DNA of 40,737 bases, from contig CAZJNX010000013.1 of the NCBI GenBank assembly GCA_964547415.1, positions 1 to 40,737 on the forward strand, read 5' to 3'. The position numbers were made by a program, and so were the translations under genes. Below are positions 1 to 8,515 of this stretch, piece by piece. The stretch is from CAZJNX01 sp964547415. GTDB taxonomy: Bacteria > Pseudomonadota > Alphaproteobacteria > Rhizobiales > Amorphaceae. Below the pieces are notes generated by a model. It did not search any database. It was not told the origin of the DNA and saw only the letters and a list, made by a program, of their open reading frames with translations. The first letter of the stretch is position 1, and every line of letters starts with the position of its first letter.

Positions 1-21
1 CATGCGGCACCCGTTGGGGAC

Positions 22-45
22 AGGCCCGAACCGGTTTTCGGGTCT
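22..45. terminator. Hairpin at window start, possible weak terminator
   Basis: Arms CCCGAA (25-30) and TTCGGG (37-42) pair perfectly around a 6-nt loop. The stem extends outward by a G-U, a G-C and an A-T pair to positions 22 and 45. The sequence after it is only moderately U-rich (TCTTGT). It may end transcription of a gene lying left of the window, but its stem could form by chance in such GC-rich DNA. No gene was recognised in 1-266. Confidence 0.25.
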
Positions 46-266
46 TGTCGCCCGGCAGGTGAACCGAACGCGTCGCCCGTGCCGCCGGACGGTAATCCGC
101 TTTCGCCGCCGCGGCAACGTGGTGCCGCGCGACCTTGCCCCCACCAGCGCAGGGCGAGGGTCGGCCGACGCCGTTCGGCCCGTGAGGAAAGCAAGCCCCC
201 GGCGCTTGCGGTCGGCCACGCCGCGGCGATCGCCGCCGCGCCCGCGCCTTCTCCCCAGTTGCCCTT

Positions 267-1007
267 CTAGTCCGCGCCCACGCAGCCCTCGGTGCGCGCT
301 TCGCCCCGCAGGATGGCGGGCGGGTTGTAGTCCACGAGGCTCGCGAGGCGCGCCCGGTCCGGCAGGCGGATGGTCTGCCCCTTGCGGACGATGAGGTCGT
401 CCCGGCCGAGCTGCATCAGCGTCCGGTTCACGTGCACGATGCTGAGGCCGAGCGCCTCGGCGAGGACCTGCTGCGTGAGCGGCATCGTGAAGCCCTCTTC
501 CCCCGCGAGCCCGACGGCCTCGAGGCGACGGTAAAGATCGAGCATCAGAACCGCGATGCGCTCGTACGCCGACTGGCGGCCGAGCATGGCGACGTGGACG
601 TGCTGCTGCGCCGCATCCACCTCCTGGATGATGCGGAAGGCGACGGCGAGCGGGTCGTCGGGATGCGCCGCGAGCAGGTGGCGCCGCACCTGGGACAGGT
701 TGGCGAGGGAGACCGGGGTGCAGCACTCCACGTCGGTGGCGACCATCGACCGCGGCAGCCAGGAGAAGTGGACGAAATCGCCCGGCAGGACGAAACCGAG
801 GACCTGTCGCCGGCCGTCCGCAAGCGTTCGCGTGCGCACACACCAGCCGCCCACGACGGCGTAGGTGGCCGACGGCTCCGCCCCCTCGGCGAACAGCTCT
901 GTGCCCGAGGCGCGCGTTTCCAGCCGCGAGTGGGCGCGCGCAACGAGCTCCAGCGCCGACCCGTCGAGCCGGGACAGCCGCTTCAGACGCCTTTCGAGCG
1001 GTGTCAT
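267..1007 (-). CDS. Crp/Fnr-family transcriptional regulator
   Basis: A 246-residue regulator with the Crp/Fnr layout. An N-terminal cyclic-nucleotide-binding-type beta-roll occupies about residues 20-125 (segment VVGGWCVRTRTLADGRRQ, then LPGDFVHF). A long dimerisation helix follows at 125-165, and a winged helix-turn-helix at about 175-215 (LTQQVLAEALGLS, then VHVNRTLMQL). The ATG at 1007 was chosen because GGAGGA lies six bases upstream (1014-1019) and the protein then starts MTPLERR, normal for these regulators; the frame is open back to 1154 but without family-like sequence. The N-terminal cysteine cluster of oxygen-sensing FNR is absent, so this is probably one of the non-FNR rhizobial-type members. 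Target genes cannot be read from the sequence. A 13-bp palindrome about 115 bp upstream is a candidate autoregulatory site. Confidence 0.9.
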   Translation of the reverse strand: MTPLERRLKRLSRLDGSALELVARAHSRLETRASGTELFAEGAEPSATYAVVGGWCVRTRTLADGRRQVLGFVLPGDFVHFSWLPRSMVATDVECCTPVSLANLSQVRRHLLAAHPDDPLAVAFRIIQEVDAAQQHVHVAMLGRQSAYERIAVLMLDLYRRLEAVGLAGEEGFTMPLTQQVLAEALGLSIVHVNRTLMQLGRDDLIVRKGQTIRLPDRARLASLVDYNPPAILRGEARTEGCVGAD

Positions 1008-1120
1008 TGCCGGTCCTCCGGGGCGTCCGGCACCCCGGTCTCTCCCATGCCCGTTCGGATTGCAGAGGTTGCTGCGACCCTGGTCGGCAGACGCCTCAAG
1101 GCCGTATTCGCTCCATACAG

Positions 1121-1133
1121 TTGCACATTGCAA
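1121..1133. promoter_or_regulatory. Palindrome TTGCA-CAT-TGCAA, candidate regulator-binding site
   Basis: Perfect 5-bp arms around a 3-bp centre, in an AT-richer patch about 115 bp upstream of the Crp/Fnr-family start codon. It is shorter and differently spaced than the classical Fnr (TTGAT-N4-ATCAA) and Crp sites, so it could bind another factor or be chance. Confidence 0.3.
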
Positions 1134-1301
1134 GGTTCTTGTGTAGCTCGACAATCCGGAGTATTTTGCTGAATTGTGAGTTGTACCGCCGGCGAAAGTC
1201 GGATTACGGTTGTCGGCCGATCATCCACCTTCGGCGCCACAAGTCTGCTCTTCCGGCGGCAGCGTCTCGACTATTTTGCGAAGTTGTCGACGGGAGTGAC
1301 G

Positions 1302-1321
1302 GACGGGTCCATCCACCCGTC
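1302..1321. repeat. Inverted repeat GACGGGT-N6-ACCCGTC
   Basis: Two perfect 7-bp arms (1302-1308 and 1315-1321) around CCATCC. It lies in the gene-free region upstream of the Crp/Fnr-family gene with no poly-U tract on either strand, so it is an operator or hairpin candidate rather than a clear terminator. Confidence 0.3.
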
Positions 1322-1636
1322 GGAGCCCCCTTCGGCGGGCTGGTCGAGGAAACCGGCGCGGCGCTGGCCGCACGGGCGCCCTCGCCACGGGGCCTGCCGG
1401 CCGATGGGGGCGGCGTGCGCGAGCGAACGCGGACGCGGACGCGCTCGGAGGCGACGGGTAAGGTCCGGGCACCCTGCGGGCGGGATCGGCCTCGACGGGG
1501 GCGCCGATGCCGCCAGGGGAGCGGGCGGGCCGGTCGTCGATCCGGATGAGGGGGCCGGGCCGTTCGGCGGCCGGAGCGGCGGCCGGAGCGCGACCTGTCG
1601 GTCGATGACCGCCTTCCGCGGCGGCACCCCGTGGGA

Positions 1637-2116
1637 TCAGCGCTCGCCGGGCGACATGTGCTCCGGATCCTCCGCGCCCGGGGAGGGAAGCGCCGTCTCG
1701 CTCTCGCGCTTCTCGACCCAGTGGACGAGGGCGAAGACCGCGCCGAGGGCGAGGATCGCCCCGCCGAGGCCGAGCAGGAACACCCCCGACGTCGCCTCCA
1801 CCTCGAGGAGGATGAGCTTGCGCACGACCGCGAGCACGCCGATCACGAGGACCGTCTTCACCTGGGTGAAGCCGTGCTTGCCCTCCACCATCTGGTGGAC
1901 CGAGTGGGCGAGCTCCAGCGCGATGATCGCCGCGAGCACCCGGTCGAACAGGGTCTGGAAGGTCGCATAGTCGAGGTCGCCGTCCCAGCCGGTCACCGTC
2001 AGGGCAATCGTCCTCAGGAAGCTGAAGGTGGCGAGCACGATGACGACGGCCATGCCGAGGAGAAGGACCATCGCCACGAGCCGCTCGAAGCGGGTGTAAA
2101 GGCGGGTGAAGGACAT
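1637..2116 (-). CDS. PsiE-family inner-membrane protein
   Basis: A 159-residue membrane protein resembling the phosphate-starvation-inducible PsiE family. Four hydrophobic segments are visible: about residues 12-38, 58-76, 88-104 and 110-132. The loop between the second and third has the charged sequence VHQMVEGKHGFTQVK, typical of the family. The tail is acidic and probably cytoplasmic. The molecular function of PsiE proteins is unknown. The gene lies 37 bp downstream of the RND permease gene on the same strand and could be cotranscribed with it. No Pho box was seen, so phosphate control should not be assumed. Confidence 0.8.
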   Translation of the reverse strand: MSFTRLYTRFERLVAMVLLLGMAVVIVLATFSFLRTIALTVTGWDGDLDYATFQTLFDRVLAAIIALELAHSVHQMVEGKHGFTQVKTVLVIGVLAVVRKLILLEVEATSGVFLLGLGGAILALGAVFALVHWVEKRESETALPSPGAEDPEHMSPGER

Positions 2117-2153
2117 CGGGCGGCTCCGGCGGGAACGGGAGAGGGTCGGGCGG

Positions 2154-5100
2154 CTACTCGCCGGGGGCGGGCGAGGCCGCCTCCCGTTGGGGAACGCGCT
2201 CGCAGCCTTCGGTTTCGTCGAGCTCCCGGTCGACGGCGCGGCTCGTCGCCCCGGGCGCCGCGGTGAAGCGGGTGGCGAGGCGGTAGAGCGCCGGCACGAC
2301 GAACAGGGTGATGAGGGTCGCCCCGACCACGCCCGCCATCACCGTCACGCCGATGACGCTGCGGCTCTCCGCCCCCGGCCCGGTGGCGAGGGCGAGCGGC
2401 AGGGCGCCGAAGAGCGTGGCGACCGAGGTCATCACGATGGGGCGGAAGCGGGCCTCGGCGGCCGCCTCGGTGGCCGCGCGCGGGTCCATGCCCTCCGCGC
2501 GGCGGCGGCCGGCGAAGTCCACCACCAGGATCGCGTTCTTGGCGAGGAGGCCGACGGCGAGGAGAAGGCCGATCTGGCTGAAGATGTTGAGGCTGCCCCC
2601 CGTCGCCCACAGCGCCGCCATCCCGGTCGCGATGGCGAGGGGCACCGCCAGGATCACCACGAACGGGGTCAGGAAGCTGGAGAAGAGGGCCGCCAGCGTG
2701 AGGTAGACGACGAGGATCGCGAGCGCGAAGACGACGATGACCGACGCGCCCTGATCCGTGAACTCCCGCGACAGGCCGAGCCAGGTCACCTGCGCCTCGG
2801 GCGGCAGGTCGTTCGCGGCGATTGCGGTGAGCTCGCCGATGATGGAGCCGAGGTCCGCTCCTTCCGCAGGCACCGCCGTCAGCACCACCGAGGGCCGCCG
2901 GTCCACCCGCCGGTAGGAGGCGGCCGTTCCTTCCACGCCGACGTCCACCACCGTCGCGAGGGGGACGAGCGACCCGTCGTCCGCGCGCACCTGGAGAGCG
3001 CCGATGTCCGTCGGCTCGTCCCGGTCGGCCTCGGCGCCGCGGACCATGACCTCGTACGTCTCCCCGTCCCGGTAGAACTCGGTGATGTCGGTGCCCGAGC
3101 CGAAGAAGACCCTCAGCGCCTCGCCGATCCGCGCCGCGTCGAGGCCGAGGTCGGCGGCGAGGCGCCGGTCGATCGTGAGGGCGAGCTGCGGGCTCTCCCG
3201 GTTGAACGACAGCTCGATCCCCCGCATGGAGCCGAGGGCCCGCGCCGCTTGCCTCACCGTCTGCGCCCAGCGATAGGCGGTGTCGTAGTCGGGGCCGGCG
3301 ATCGCCATCTGGATCGGCTTGCCGAAGCTGTCGGGCACGAGGGAGGCCGGGTTGACGGCCACGGCCTGGGCGCCGGGGATCGACACGATCTTCGGCAGCA
3401 CCTCCTCCACCAGCGCCTGCTGGCTCTTCCGGCGCGCCTCCCACGGGCGCAGCTTCACGATGGCGAGGGCCGAGTTCACCTGGGGCGGGCCGGCATCGCC
3501 CGTGCCGACGATGCCGATGGTGTCCTCCACCGGCCCGTCCTCGCCCGTGTAGGGCTCGAGGATCTCCCGGACCCGCGCGAGCGCCGCCTCCGTCTCGGAA
3601 AGGGTCGCCCCCTCCGGCGCGGTGATCGGCACGATGAAGACGGCCCGGTCCTCCGTGGGCGCGAGTTCGCCCGGCAGCGACCGGGCGAGGAGATAGCCGC
3701 CCGCGCCGAGGAGGAGGACCGCCGGCACGACGAGGACGGCCGCGCCGACGATGCCCGACACCAGCCGGCGATAGCCCGCCTCGGCCCGGGCGAGGGCGCC
3801 GGTGAAAAGGCGCGTCACCCGGTTGCCCGCGCCGGGCCTGGCGAAGCGCGAGGCGAGCATCGCCCCGAGCGTCAGGGCGAGGAAGGAGGAAAAGACGACG
3901 GTCGCCGCAAGCGTGATCGCGAACTCGGTGAACAGGCGCCCGATGGTACCGGTAAGGGCCGCGATCGGGACGAGGACGGCGACCAGCACGAGGGTGGTCG
4001 CCACCACCGCGAGAAACACCTCCCCCGCCCCGCGGACGGCGGCGGCGAGCGGCGGGTCCCCCTCCTCCCGGCGGCGCGTCACGTTTTCCACCACCACGAT
4101 GGCGTCGTCGACGACGAGCCCGATGGCGAGGACGAGGGCGAGGAGCGTCAGCGTGTTCACCGAGAAGCCGGCGACCGCCATCACCGCGAACGCCCCCACC
4201 ACCGCGGCGGGGATGGTGGCGGCGGGCACCAGCGTCGCCCCGAGGGCGCCCAGCGACAGCCACACCACCGCCACCACGAGGGCGACCGTGATGAACAGCG
4301 TCCGCACCACCTCCTCGATGGACCGCTCGATGAAGATCGACTGGTCGTAGGAGATGGCGAGGGTCACGTCGTCAGGCACGAGGGGGCCGAGGGCGTCGAG
4401 CGCCTCCTTCACGCGGCTTGCGACCGCGAGGGTGTTGGAGCCGGACTGGCGCACGATGCCGAGGCCCACCGCCGCCTCGCCGGAGCGGAAGACGGCGCTG
4501 CGGTCGCTCTCGGCGCCGAGCTCCACCGTCGCCACGTCGCCGAGGCGCACGCTCCCGTCGGGGCCATCGCGGATCACGAGGTCCTCGAATGCGCCCACCT
4601 CGAGGAGCTTCGTCTCGGTGCGGACGGTATACTCCCGCGTCGGCATCTCCACGCGGCCCGCCGGCACGTCCACGTTCTCCCGGCGGAGCGCGGCGGCGAC
4701 GTCCCCGGCGGTGACGCCGCGGGCGGCCATCAGCCCCCGGTCGAGGCGCACGCGCATGGCGTAGCGCCGCTCCCCGCCGACGATCACCTGGCTCACCCCG
4801 TCGACGATCGACAGGGGGTCCACGAGGGTGCGGATGGCGACGTCGGTGAGGGCCCGCCGGTCGCGCTCGTCGGAGGTGAGCGTGATCCACATCATGGCGC
4901 TCGCGTTCGCCTCGGACTTGCGGATCACCGGCTCCTCGGCCTCGTCCGGCAGGTCCTGACCGACCGCGGACACCCGGTCGCGCACGTCGGCGGCGGCCGC
5001 GTCGAGCGCGCGGTCGAGCTCGAAGCGGATGGAGATGCGGGAGAAGCCGGCACGGGAGGTGGAGGTGATGACGTCCACCCCCTCGATGCCGTTGAGGTTG

Positions 5101-5306
5101 TCCTCCACCACCTGGGTGACGTCGCGCTCCACCACCTCCGCCGACGCGCCGGGATAGACGATGGAGACGGACACGATGGGCGGGTCCACGTCCGGGTACT
5201 CGCGCACGGGCAGCCGCGTGACGGCGGCGAGCCCCGCGACGATCACGAGGAGGGCGGCGACGACGGCGAGCACCGGCCGCCGGACGGACAGCTCCGGCAA
5301 GGTCAT
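2154..5306 (-). CDS. RND efflux permease (HAE1/AcrB-like)
   Basis: A 1050-residue proton-driven inner-membrane pump subunit of the resistance-nodulation-division superfamily, at the usual full length. The first transmembrane helix is at about 11-30. The first periplasmic loop contains the family signature YPGASAEVVE (51-60). Transmembrane helix 4 has VVDDAIVVVEN with the proton-relay pair Asp400-Asp401, and helix 10 keeps the partner lysine in LLAKNAILVVDF. With both charge partners present it should be an active antiporter. The ATG at 5306 overlaps the TGA of the upstream adaptor gene (ATGA), so the pair is translationally coupled. No outer-membrane channel gene is nearby, so the pump presumably borrows a TolC-like protein encoded elsewhere. 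The substrate cannot be deduced. Confidence 0.95.
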   Translation of the reverse strand: MTLPELSVRRPVLAVVAALLVIVAGLAAVTRLPVREYPDVDPPIVSVSIVYPGASAEVVERDVTQVVEDNLNGIEGVDVITSTSRAGFSRISIRFELDRALDAAAADVRDRVSAVGQDLPDEAEEPVIRKSEANASAMMWITLTSDERDRRALTDVAIRTLVDPLSIVDGVSQVIVGGERRYAMRVRLDRGLMAARGVTAGDVAAALRRENVDVPAGRVEMPTREYTVRTETKLLEVGAFEDLVIRDGPDGSVRLGDVATVELGAESDRSAVFRSGEAAVGLGIVRQSGSNTLAVASRVKEALDALGPLVPDDVTLAISYDQSIFIERSIEEVVRTLFITVALVVAVVWLSLGALGATLVPAATIPAAVVGAFAVMAVAGFSVNTLTLLALVLAIGLVVDDAIVVVENVTRRREEGDPPLAAAVRGAGEVFLAVVATTLVLVAVLVPIAALTGTIGRLFTEFAITLAATVVFSSFLALTLGAMLASRFARPGAGNRVTRLFTGALARAEAGYRRLVSGIVGAAVLVVPAVLLLGAGGYLLARSLPGELAPTEDRAVFIVPITAPEGATLSETEAALARVREILEPYTGEDGPVEDTIGIVGTGDAGPPQVNSALAIVKLRPWEARRKSQQALVEEVLPKIVSIPGAQAVAVNPASLVPDSFGKPIQMAIAGPDYDTAYRWAQTVRQAARALGSMRGIELSFNRESPQLALTIDRRLAADLGLDAARIGEALRVFFGSGTDITEFYRDGETYEVMVRGAEADRDEPTDIGALQVRADDGSLVPLATVVDVGVEGTAASYRRVDRRPSVVLTAVPAEGADLGSIIGELTAIAANDLPPEAQVTWLGLSREFTDQGASVIVVFALAILVVYLTLAALFSSFLTPFVVILAVPLAIATGMAALWATGGSLNIFSQIGLLLAVGLLAKNAILVVDFAGRRRAEGMDPRAATEAAAEARFRPIVMTSVATLFGALPLALATGPGAESRSVIGVTVMAGVVGATLITLFVVPALYRLATRFTAAPGATSRAVDRELDETEGCERVPQREAASPAPGE

Positions 5307-6541
5307 CGCTCCGTGTCCCCGGCCGGCGCCCCCTTCGCGCTCCCGGCGCGGGCGGCCATGGTGCGGCCGGCCTCGCGCCCCTCGCCGCAGGGCGAGGCCC
5401 CGCCGGACGCCGCCTGCCCGGGCCTTCCGCCCTGGCGAGACGCCCCGCTCCCCGCCGGGCGGACGCGGGCGCCGTCGCGGATCTTCTGCAGGCCGCTCGA
5501 CACCACGGTGGCCTCCCGCGTGAGGCCGGAGCGGATCTCGACGCACGCGCCCGCAAGGACGCCCGTCTCGACCGTCGTGCGCCGCGCGACCGGCCCATCC
5601 TCACCCTCGACGACGCGGAAGACGTGGGAACGGAACCCCTCCCGCCGCACCGCCGTCTGGGGAACGAGGAGCGCGTTCTCGCGCCGGGCGGTCGGGACCG
5701 AGACGGTCACGAACGCGCCCGGCTCGAGCCCGGTGCCGGGCGGCAGCTCCGCCTCCGCGGGCCGGGTGCGACTGTCCGGGTCGTTGAGCGGAGACACGAC
5801 GACGACGGGCGCCTCCACGGCCGTGTCGTCCCAGGCGAGGCGCACCCGCTCGGCATCCCGCGCCGCCCTGGCGACCTCGAGGGGGAGAGAGAAGCGGGCG
5901 CGGAGGGCCTCGACGGTCTTGAGGGTGGCGATGGGATCGCCCGGCCGCAGGAAGGCGCCGGGCGACACGTCCACGAAGCCGACGCGGCCGGAGAACGGCG
6001 CGCGCACCGTCTCGTCCTCGAGGCGCGCCTGTGCGGCCTCGAGGTCGGCGCGGGCGGCCTCGGCGGCGGCGCGGGCCGTCTCGACCCGCGCCTCGGCCGC
6101 CACGTCCCGCTCGAAGAGCTCGCGCTGGCGGTAAAGGTCCGCTTGCGCCTCCACGAGCCGGGCCCGGGCCGCCTCCACGGCCTCCCGCTCCGACGTGTCG
6201 TCGAAGCGCACCACCGGATCGCCCTTCTCGAGACGCGCCCCGTCCTCCACGAAGACGGTCTCCACCATCCCCGCCACCTCCGCCGACAGGACCACGCTGT
6301 CGGCGGCCACCACCTCCCCGCTCGTCTCGAAGCGGGAGACCGCGGGCGCGACCGCGACCGGCGCGGTCCCCACGGCCGTCGGCGGCCGCCCGCCCGCATC
6401 ATCGCCGTTCCCGCCCGCCTCGAGCCCGAGGACGGAGGCGACGGATGCGGGCAGCACGGATGCCGTCCGCTCCGGGAAGAAGAGGACCGCAACGCCCGCC
6501 GCGGCAGCGGCGAGGAAGGCGATGACGACGAAGGTGCGCAT
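5303..6541 (-). CDS. RND efflux periplasmic adaptor (membrane fusion protein)
   Basis: A 412-residue adaptor linking the RND permease to an outer-membrane channel. Residues 1-22 form a hydrophobic anchor or signal segment. A split lipoyl/biotinyl domain surrounds an alpha-hairpin: first half near 75-115 (VVLSAEVAGMVETVFV), Ala/Glu/Arg-rich coiled-coil hairpin near 115-175, second half beginning VRAPFSGRVGFVDVSPG. Beta-barrel and membrane-proximal domains follow. The last 50 or so residues are a Gly/Arg/Ala-rich tail without a recognisable fold, longer than usual; a start-type error cannot explain it because it lies upstream of the real stop codon. Its TGA overlaps the ATG of the permease gene. 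Confidence 0.93.
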   Translation of the reverse strand: MRTFVVIAFLAAAAAGVAVLFFPERTASVLPASVASVLGLEAGGNGDDAGGRPPTAVGTAPVAVAPAVSRFETSGEVVAADSVVLSAEVAGMVETVFVEDGARLEKGDPVVRFDDTSEREAVEAARARLVEAQADLYRQRELFERDVAAEARVETARAAAEAARADLEAAQARLEDETVRAPFSGRVGFVDVSPGAFLRPGDPIATLKTVEALRARFSLPLEVARAARDAERVRLAWDDTAVEAPVVVVSPLNDPDSRTRPAEAELPPGTGLEPGAFVTVSVPTARRENALLVPQTAVRREGFRSHVFRVVEGEDGPVARRTTVETGVLAGACVEIRSGLTREATVVSSGLQKIRDGARVRPAGSGASRQGGRPGQAASGGASPCGEGREAGRTMAARAGSAKGAPAGDTER

Positions 6542-6924
6542 CTGGGACGGTGGTTCCTCCGTGGCCGGGGGCGCGCGTGCGGCAGGCGGGGCTCCGGCGT
6601 CGGCAGGCGTGCGGCGGCGCCGTCCGCGACGCGCATCTCCCGCGACGGCAGGGTCAACTCCGGGAGGAAGCGAGTGTTTCTGTGCGCGGGCTGCGTCGGA
6701 TCGACCGCACGCCCGGCCGCCCGCGCCGAGGCGACCTGCGCGGCAGGGGCGATCGACAGACCGCGGGGGTCGCGCCGGGGCGGGCGCCGGTCACCCCGCG
6801 CCTTCGGCCGTTCTGGGGCGACACGATCGCGCGCCGGCACGTTTCCATGGCCGTCCGGGGAGCGTCGGGCCGTTCCGCCTCGCTGGCGGCATCGACCGGG
6901 GGGTCCGGGCCGTCCGGGCAGGCG
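6542..6924. other. Gene-free gap between rnc and the RND operon
   Basis: In many alphaproteobacteria era and recO follow rnc directly; here this gap contains neither. Open frames on both strands are Arg/Pro/Gly-rich with no family motif. The RND operon promoter is expected in it (GGAGGAA lies at 6554-6560, twelve bases before the adaptor ATG), but no clear -35/-10 pair or rnc terminator was recognised. Confidence 0.5.
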
Positions 6925-7665
6925 TCAGGCGGCGGGGGGCTCGCCCGGCTCGTCGAGGGCGCCGACGGAGAGGAGAACGGCGCGGGCGGCCTCCTGCTCT
7001 GCCTGGCGCTTGGAGGATCCTTGGCCGGTCATGGGGTCGATCCCCTCCCCGCGCACCTCGATGGTGAAGACGGGGGCGTGGTCCGGGCCGGTGCGGGAGA
7101 CCTCGTGGTAGGTGGGCGTCGGATGGCCCTGCGCCTGCAGCCACTCCTGCAGCACGGTCTTCGAATCGCGCACCGGGCGGGCGGCCTCCCTCATCCGCTC
7201 GCCCCAATGACGCTCCACCACCGCGCGCGCCGCCTCGAAGCCCGCGTCGAGGAAGACGGCCGCCAGCACCGCCTCGCAGGCGTCGGCGAGGATGGCGACG
7301 CGCCGCCGGCCGCCCGCGTCGGCCTCCGCCCCGCCGAGGCGCAGCGCCACGTCGATGCCGAGTTCGCGCGCCACCGCCGCACAGGTCTCGCGCTTGACGA
7401 GCTGGTTGTAGCGCTGGGCGAGTTCCCCCTCGGCCGCCGCCGGGAAGGCCGCGTAGAGCATGGCCGCGACGGACAGGCCGAGCACCCGGTCGCCGACGAA
7501 CTCCAGCCGCTCGTAGGTCGGCCCGTCCCCGAGGGCGTAGTGGCTCGCATGGGTGAGCGCGTGCTCGAGGAGCACCGGCCGCTCGAACCGATGGCCGAGC
7601 CGCGCCTCGAGGCGCTCCCGATCCCGGTCGCGGCGGTTCTTCACCACGCCCCTCCCCCGCGGCAC
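6925..7665 (-). CDS. rnc: Ribonuclease III
   Basis: A 246-residue double-strand-specific endoribonuclease for rRNA and other RNA processing. The catalytic domain has the signature ERLEFVGDR (52-60), giving metal-ligand residues Glu52 and Asp59. The second acidic pair is in ILADACEAVL (Asp128, Glu131). All four residues of the E. coli enzyme are therefore present. The usual Ser or Ala after the signature Asp is Arg60 here, a minor difference. A C-terminal double-stranded RNA-binding domain covers about 166-236 and ends with GQGSSKRQAEQEAA. The gene begins one base after the lepB stop codon, so it is almost certainly coexpressed with it. The next gene in the common alphaproteobacterial order, era, is missing. 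Confidence 0.97.
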   Translation of the reverse strand: MPRGRGVVKNRRDRDRERLEARLGHRFERPVLLEHALTHASHYALGDGPTYERLEFVGDRVLGLSVAAMLYAAFPAAAEGELAQRYNQLVKRETCAAVARELGIDVALRLGGAEADAGGRRRVAILADACEAVLAAVFLDAGFEAARAVVERHWGERMREAARPVRDSKTVLQEWLQAQGHPTPTYHEVSRTGPDHAPVFTIEVRGEGIDPMTGQGSSKRQAEQEAARAVLLSVGALDEPGEPPAA

Positions 7666-7666
7666 G

Positions 7667-8422
7667 TCACAGGGTGTCGAAGATCCGGCCCCACCGCACG
7701 CTCCAAGGCCACTTCCAGATCTGCCAGACCGGCTCGCCCTCCTCCACCGAGAAGAAGATGATCTCCGCGCGGCCCACGAAGTTCTCGAACGGCACGAAGC
7801 CCACGTAGTTCTGCACGCGGCTGTCGGAGGAATTGTCCCGGTTGTCGCCCATCACGAAGTAATGACCCTCGGGCACGGTATAGACCGGCGTGTTGTCGCC
7901 CATGGAGCGGGGCTGGGCGTCGAGCACGTGGTAGGAGACGCCGTTCGGCAGCGTCTCGACGTAGCGCGGGATCGAAAGACGCCGGCCGCCCGGCGTCATC
8001 GTCACGAAGTCCTCGATGCGCTCGCGCTCCACCGGCTCGCCGTTGATGTGGAGATGGCCGTCGCGCATCTGGATCTCGTCGCCCGGCAGGCCGATGACGC
8101 GCTTGATGAAGTCCGTCCGGTTGTCCGACGGCAGCTTGAAGACGGCGATGTCCCCCTGCTCCGGCGTCGAGGCGAGGACGCGCCCGTCGAACGGAGCGAG
8201 GCCGAAGGGGAAGGAGTAGCGGCTGTAGCCATAGCTGTACTTGGAGACGAACAGATAGTCGCCGACGAGCAGCGTGTCCATCATCGAACCGGACGGGATG
8301 TTGAACGGCTGGAACAGCACCGTGCGGATCACAAGGGCGATCAGACCCGCCTGAATCAGGATCTTCACGTATTCCCAGATGCTGCCGCTCTCACCCGTCG
8401 TCTTGTCGCTGGACACGCTCAT
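7667..8422 (-). CDS. lepB: Signal peptidase I
   Basis: A 251-residue membrane-bound serine/lysine protease that removes signal peptides from exported proteins. The N-terminal membrane anchor is at about 19-36. The nucleophile Ser46 is in IPSGSMMDTL and the general-base Lys107 in FIKRVIGLPGDE, forming the Ser-Lys dyad. The downstream signature GDNRDNSSDSR is present. An AGGGAT element precedes the ATG at 8422. The gene lies between acpS and rnc, its usual position in alphaproteobacteria, and rnc starts one base after its stop. Confidence 0.97.
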   Translation of the reverse strand: MSVSSDKTTGESGSIWEYVKILIQAGLIALVIRTVLFQPFNIPSGSMMDTLLVGDYLFVSKYSYGYSRYSFPFGLAPFDGRVLASTPEQGDIAVFKLPSDNRTDFIKRVIGLPGDEIQMRDGHLHINGEPVERERIEDFVTMTPGGRRLSIPRYVETLPNGVSYHVLDAQPRSMGDNTPVYTVPEGHYFVMGDNRDNSSDSRVQNYVGFVPFENFVGRAEIIFFSVEEGEPVWQIWKWPWSVRWGRIFDTL

Positions 8423-8515
8423 GTGATCCCTGTCGAAAGGCCCGCCGGCGCCGCGCCGGCAGGACGCGTCAGATAGTCATGGGCGCCTTGCCGCGCAACG
8501 AAGGCCGCCCCGCGC

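Larger units (their letters stand above)
1008..1636. other. Gene-free region between psiE-like gene and Crp/Fnr gene
   Basis: No convincing gene on either strand; the open frames here have random-looking Arg/Pro/Ala-rich translations and no family motif. The stretch at about 1120-1290 is visibly richer in A and T than its surroundings and holds the palindrome TTGCACATTGCAA, a duplicated TATTTTGC-type element near 1162 and 1272, and a 7-bp inverted repeat at 1302-1321. It probably carries the promoter of the Crp/Fnr-family gene. The rest (1330-1636) shows nothing recognisable. Confidence 0.5.

Noticed and set aside
1..266. Open frames at the left edge as a possible partial gene
   Set aside because: Translations are Arg/Pro-rich with no motif, and the frames continue into the antisense side of the Crp/Fnr gene.
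2106..6134. A very long plus-strand open frame (1342 codons) opposite the first RND operon
   Set aside because: It is an antisense shadow: GC-rich codon bias on the coding strand removes stops from the opposite strand. Its translation is Arg/His/Asp/Gly-rich with no family motif, whereas the minus-strand frames encode clear RND proteins.
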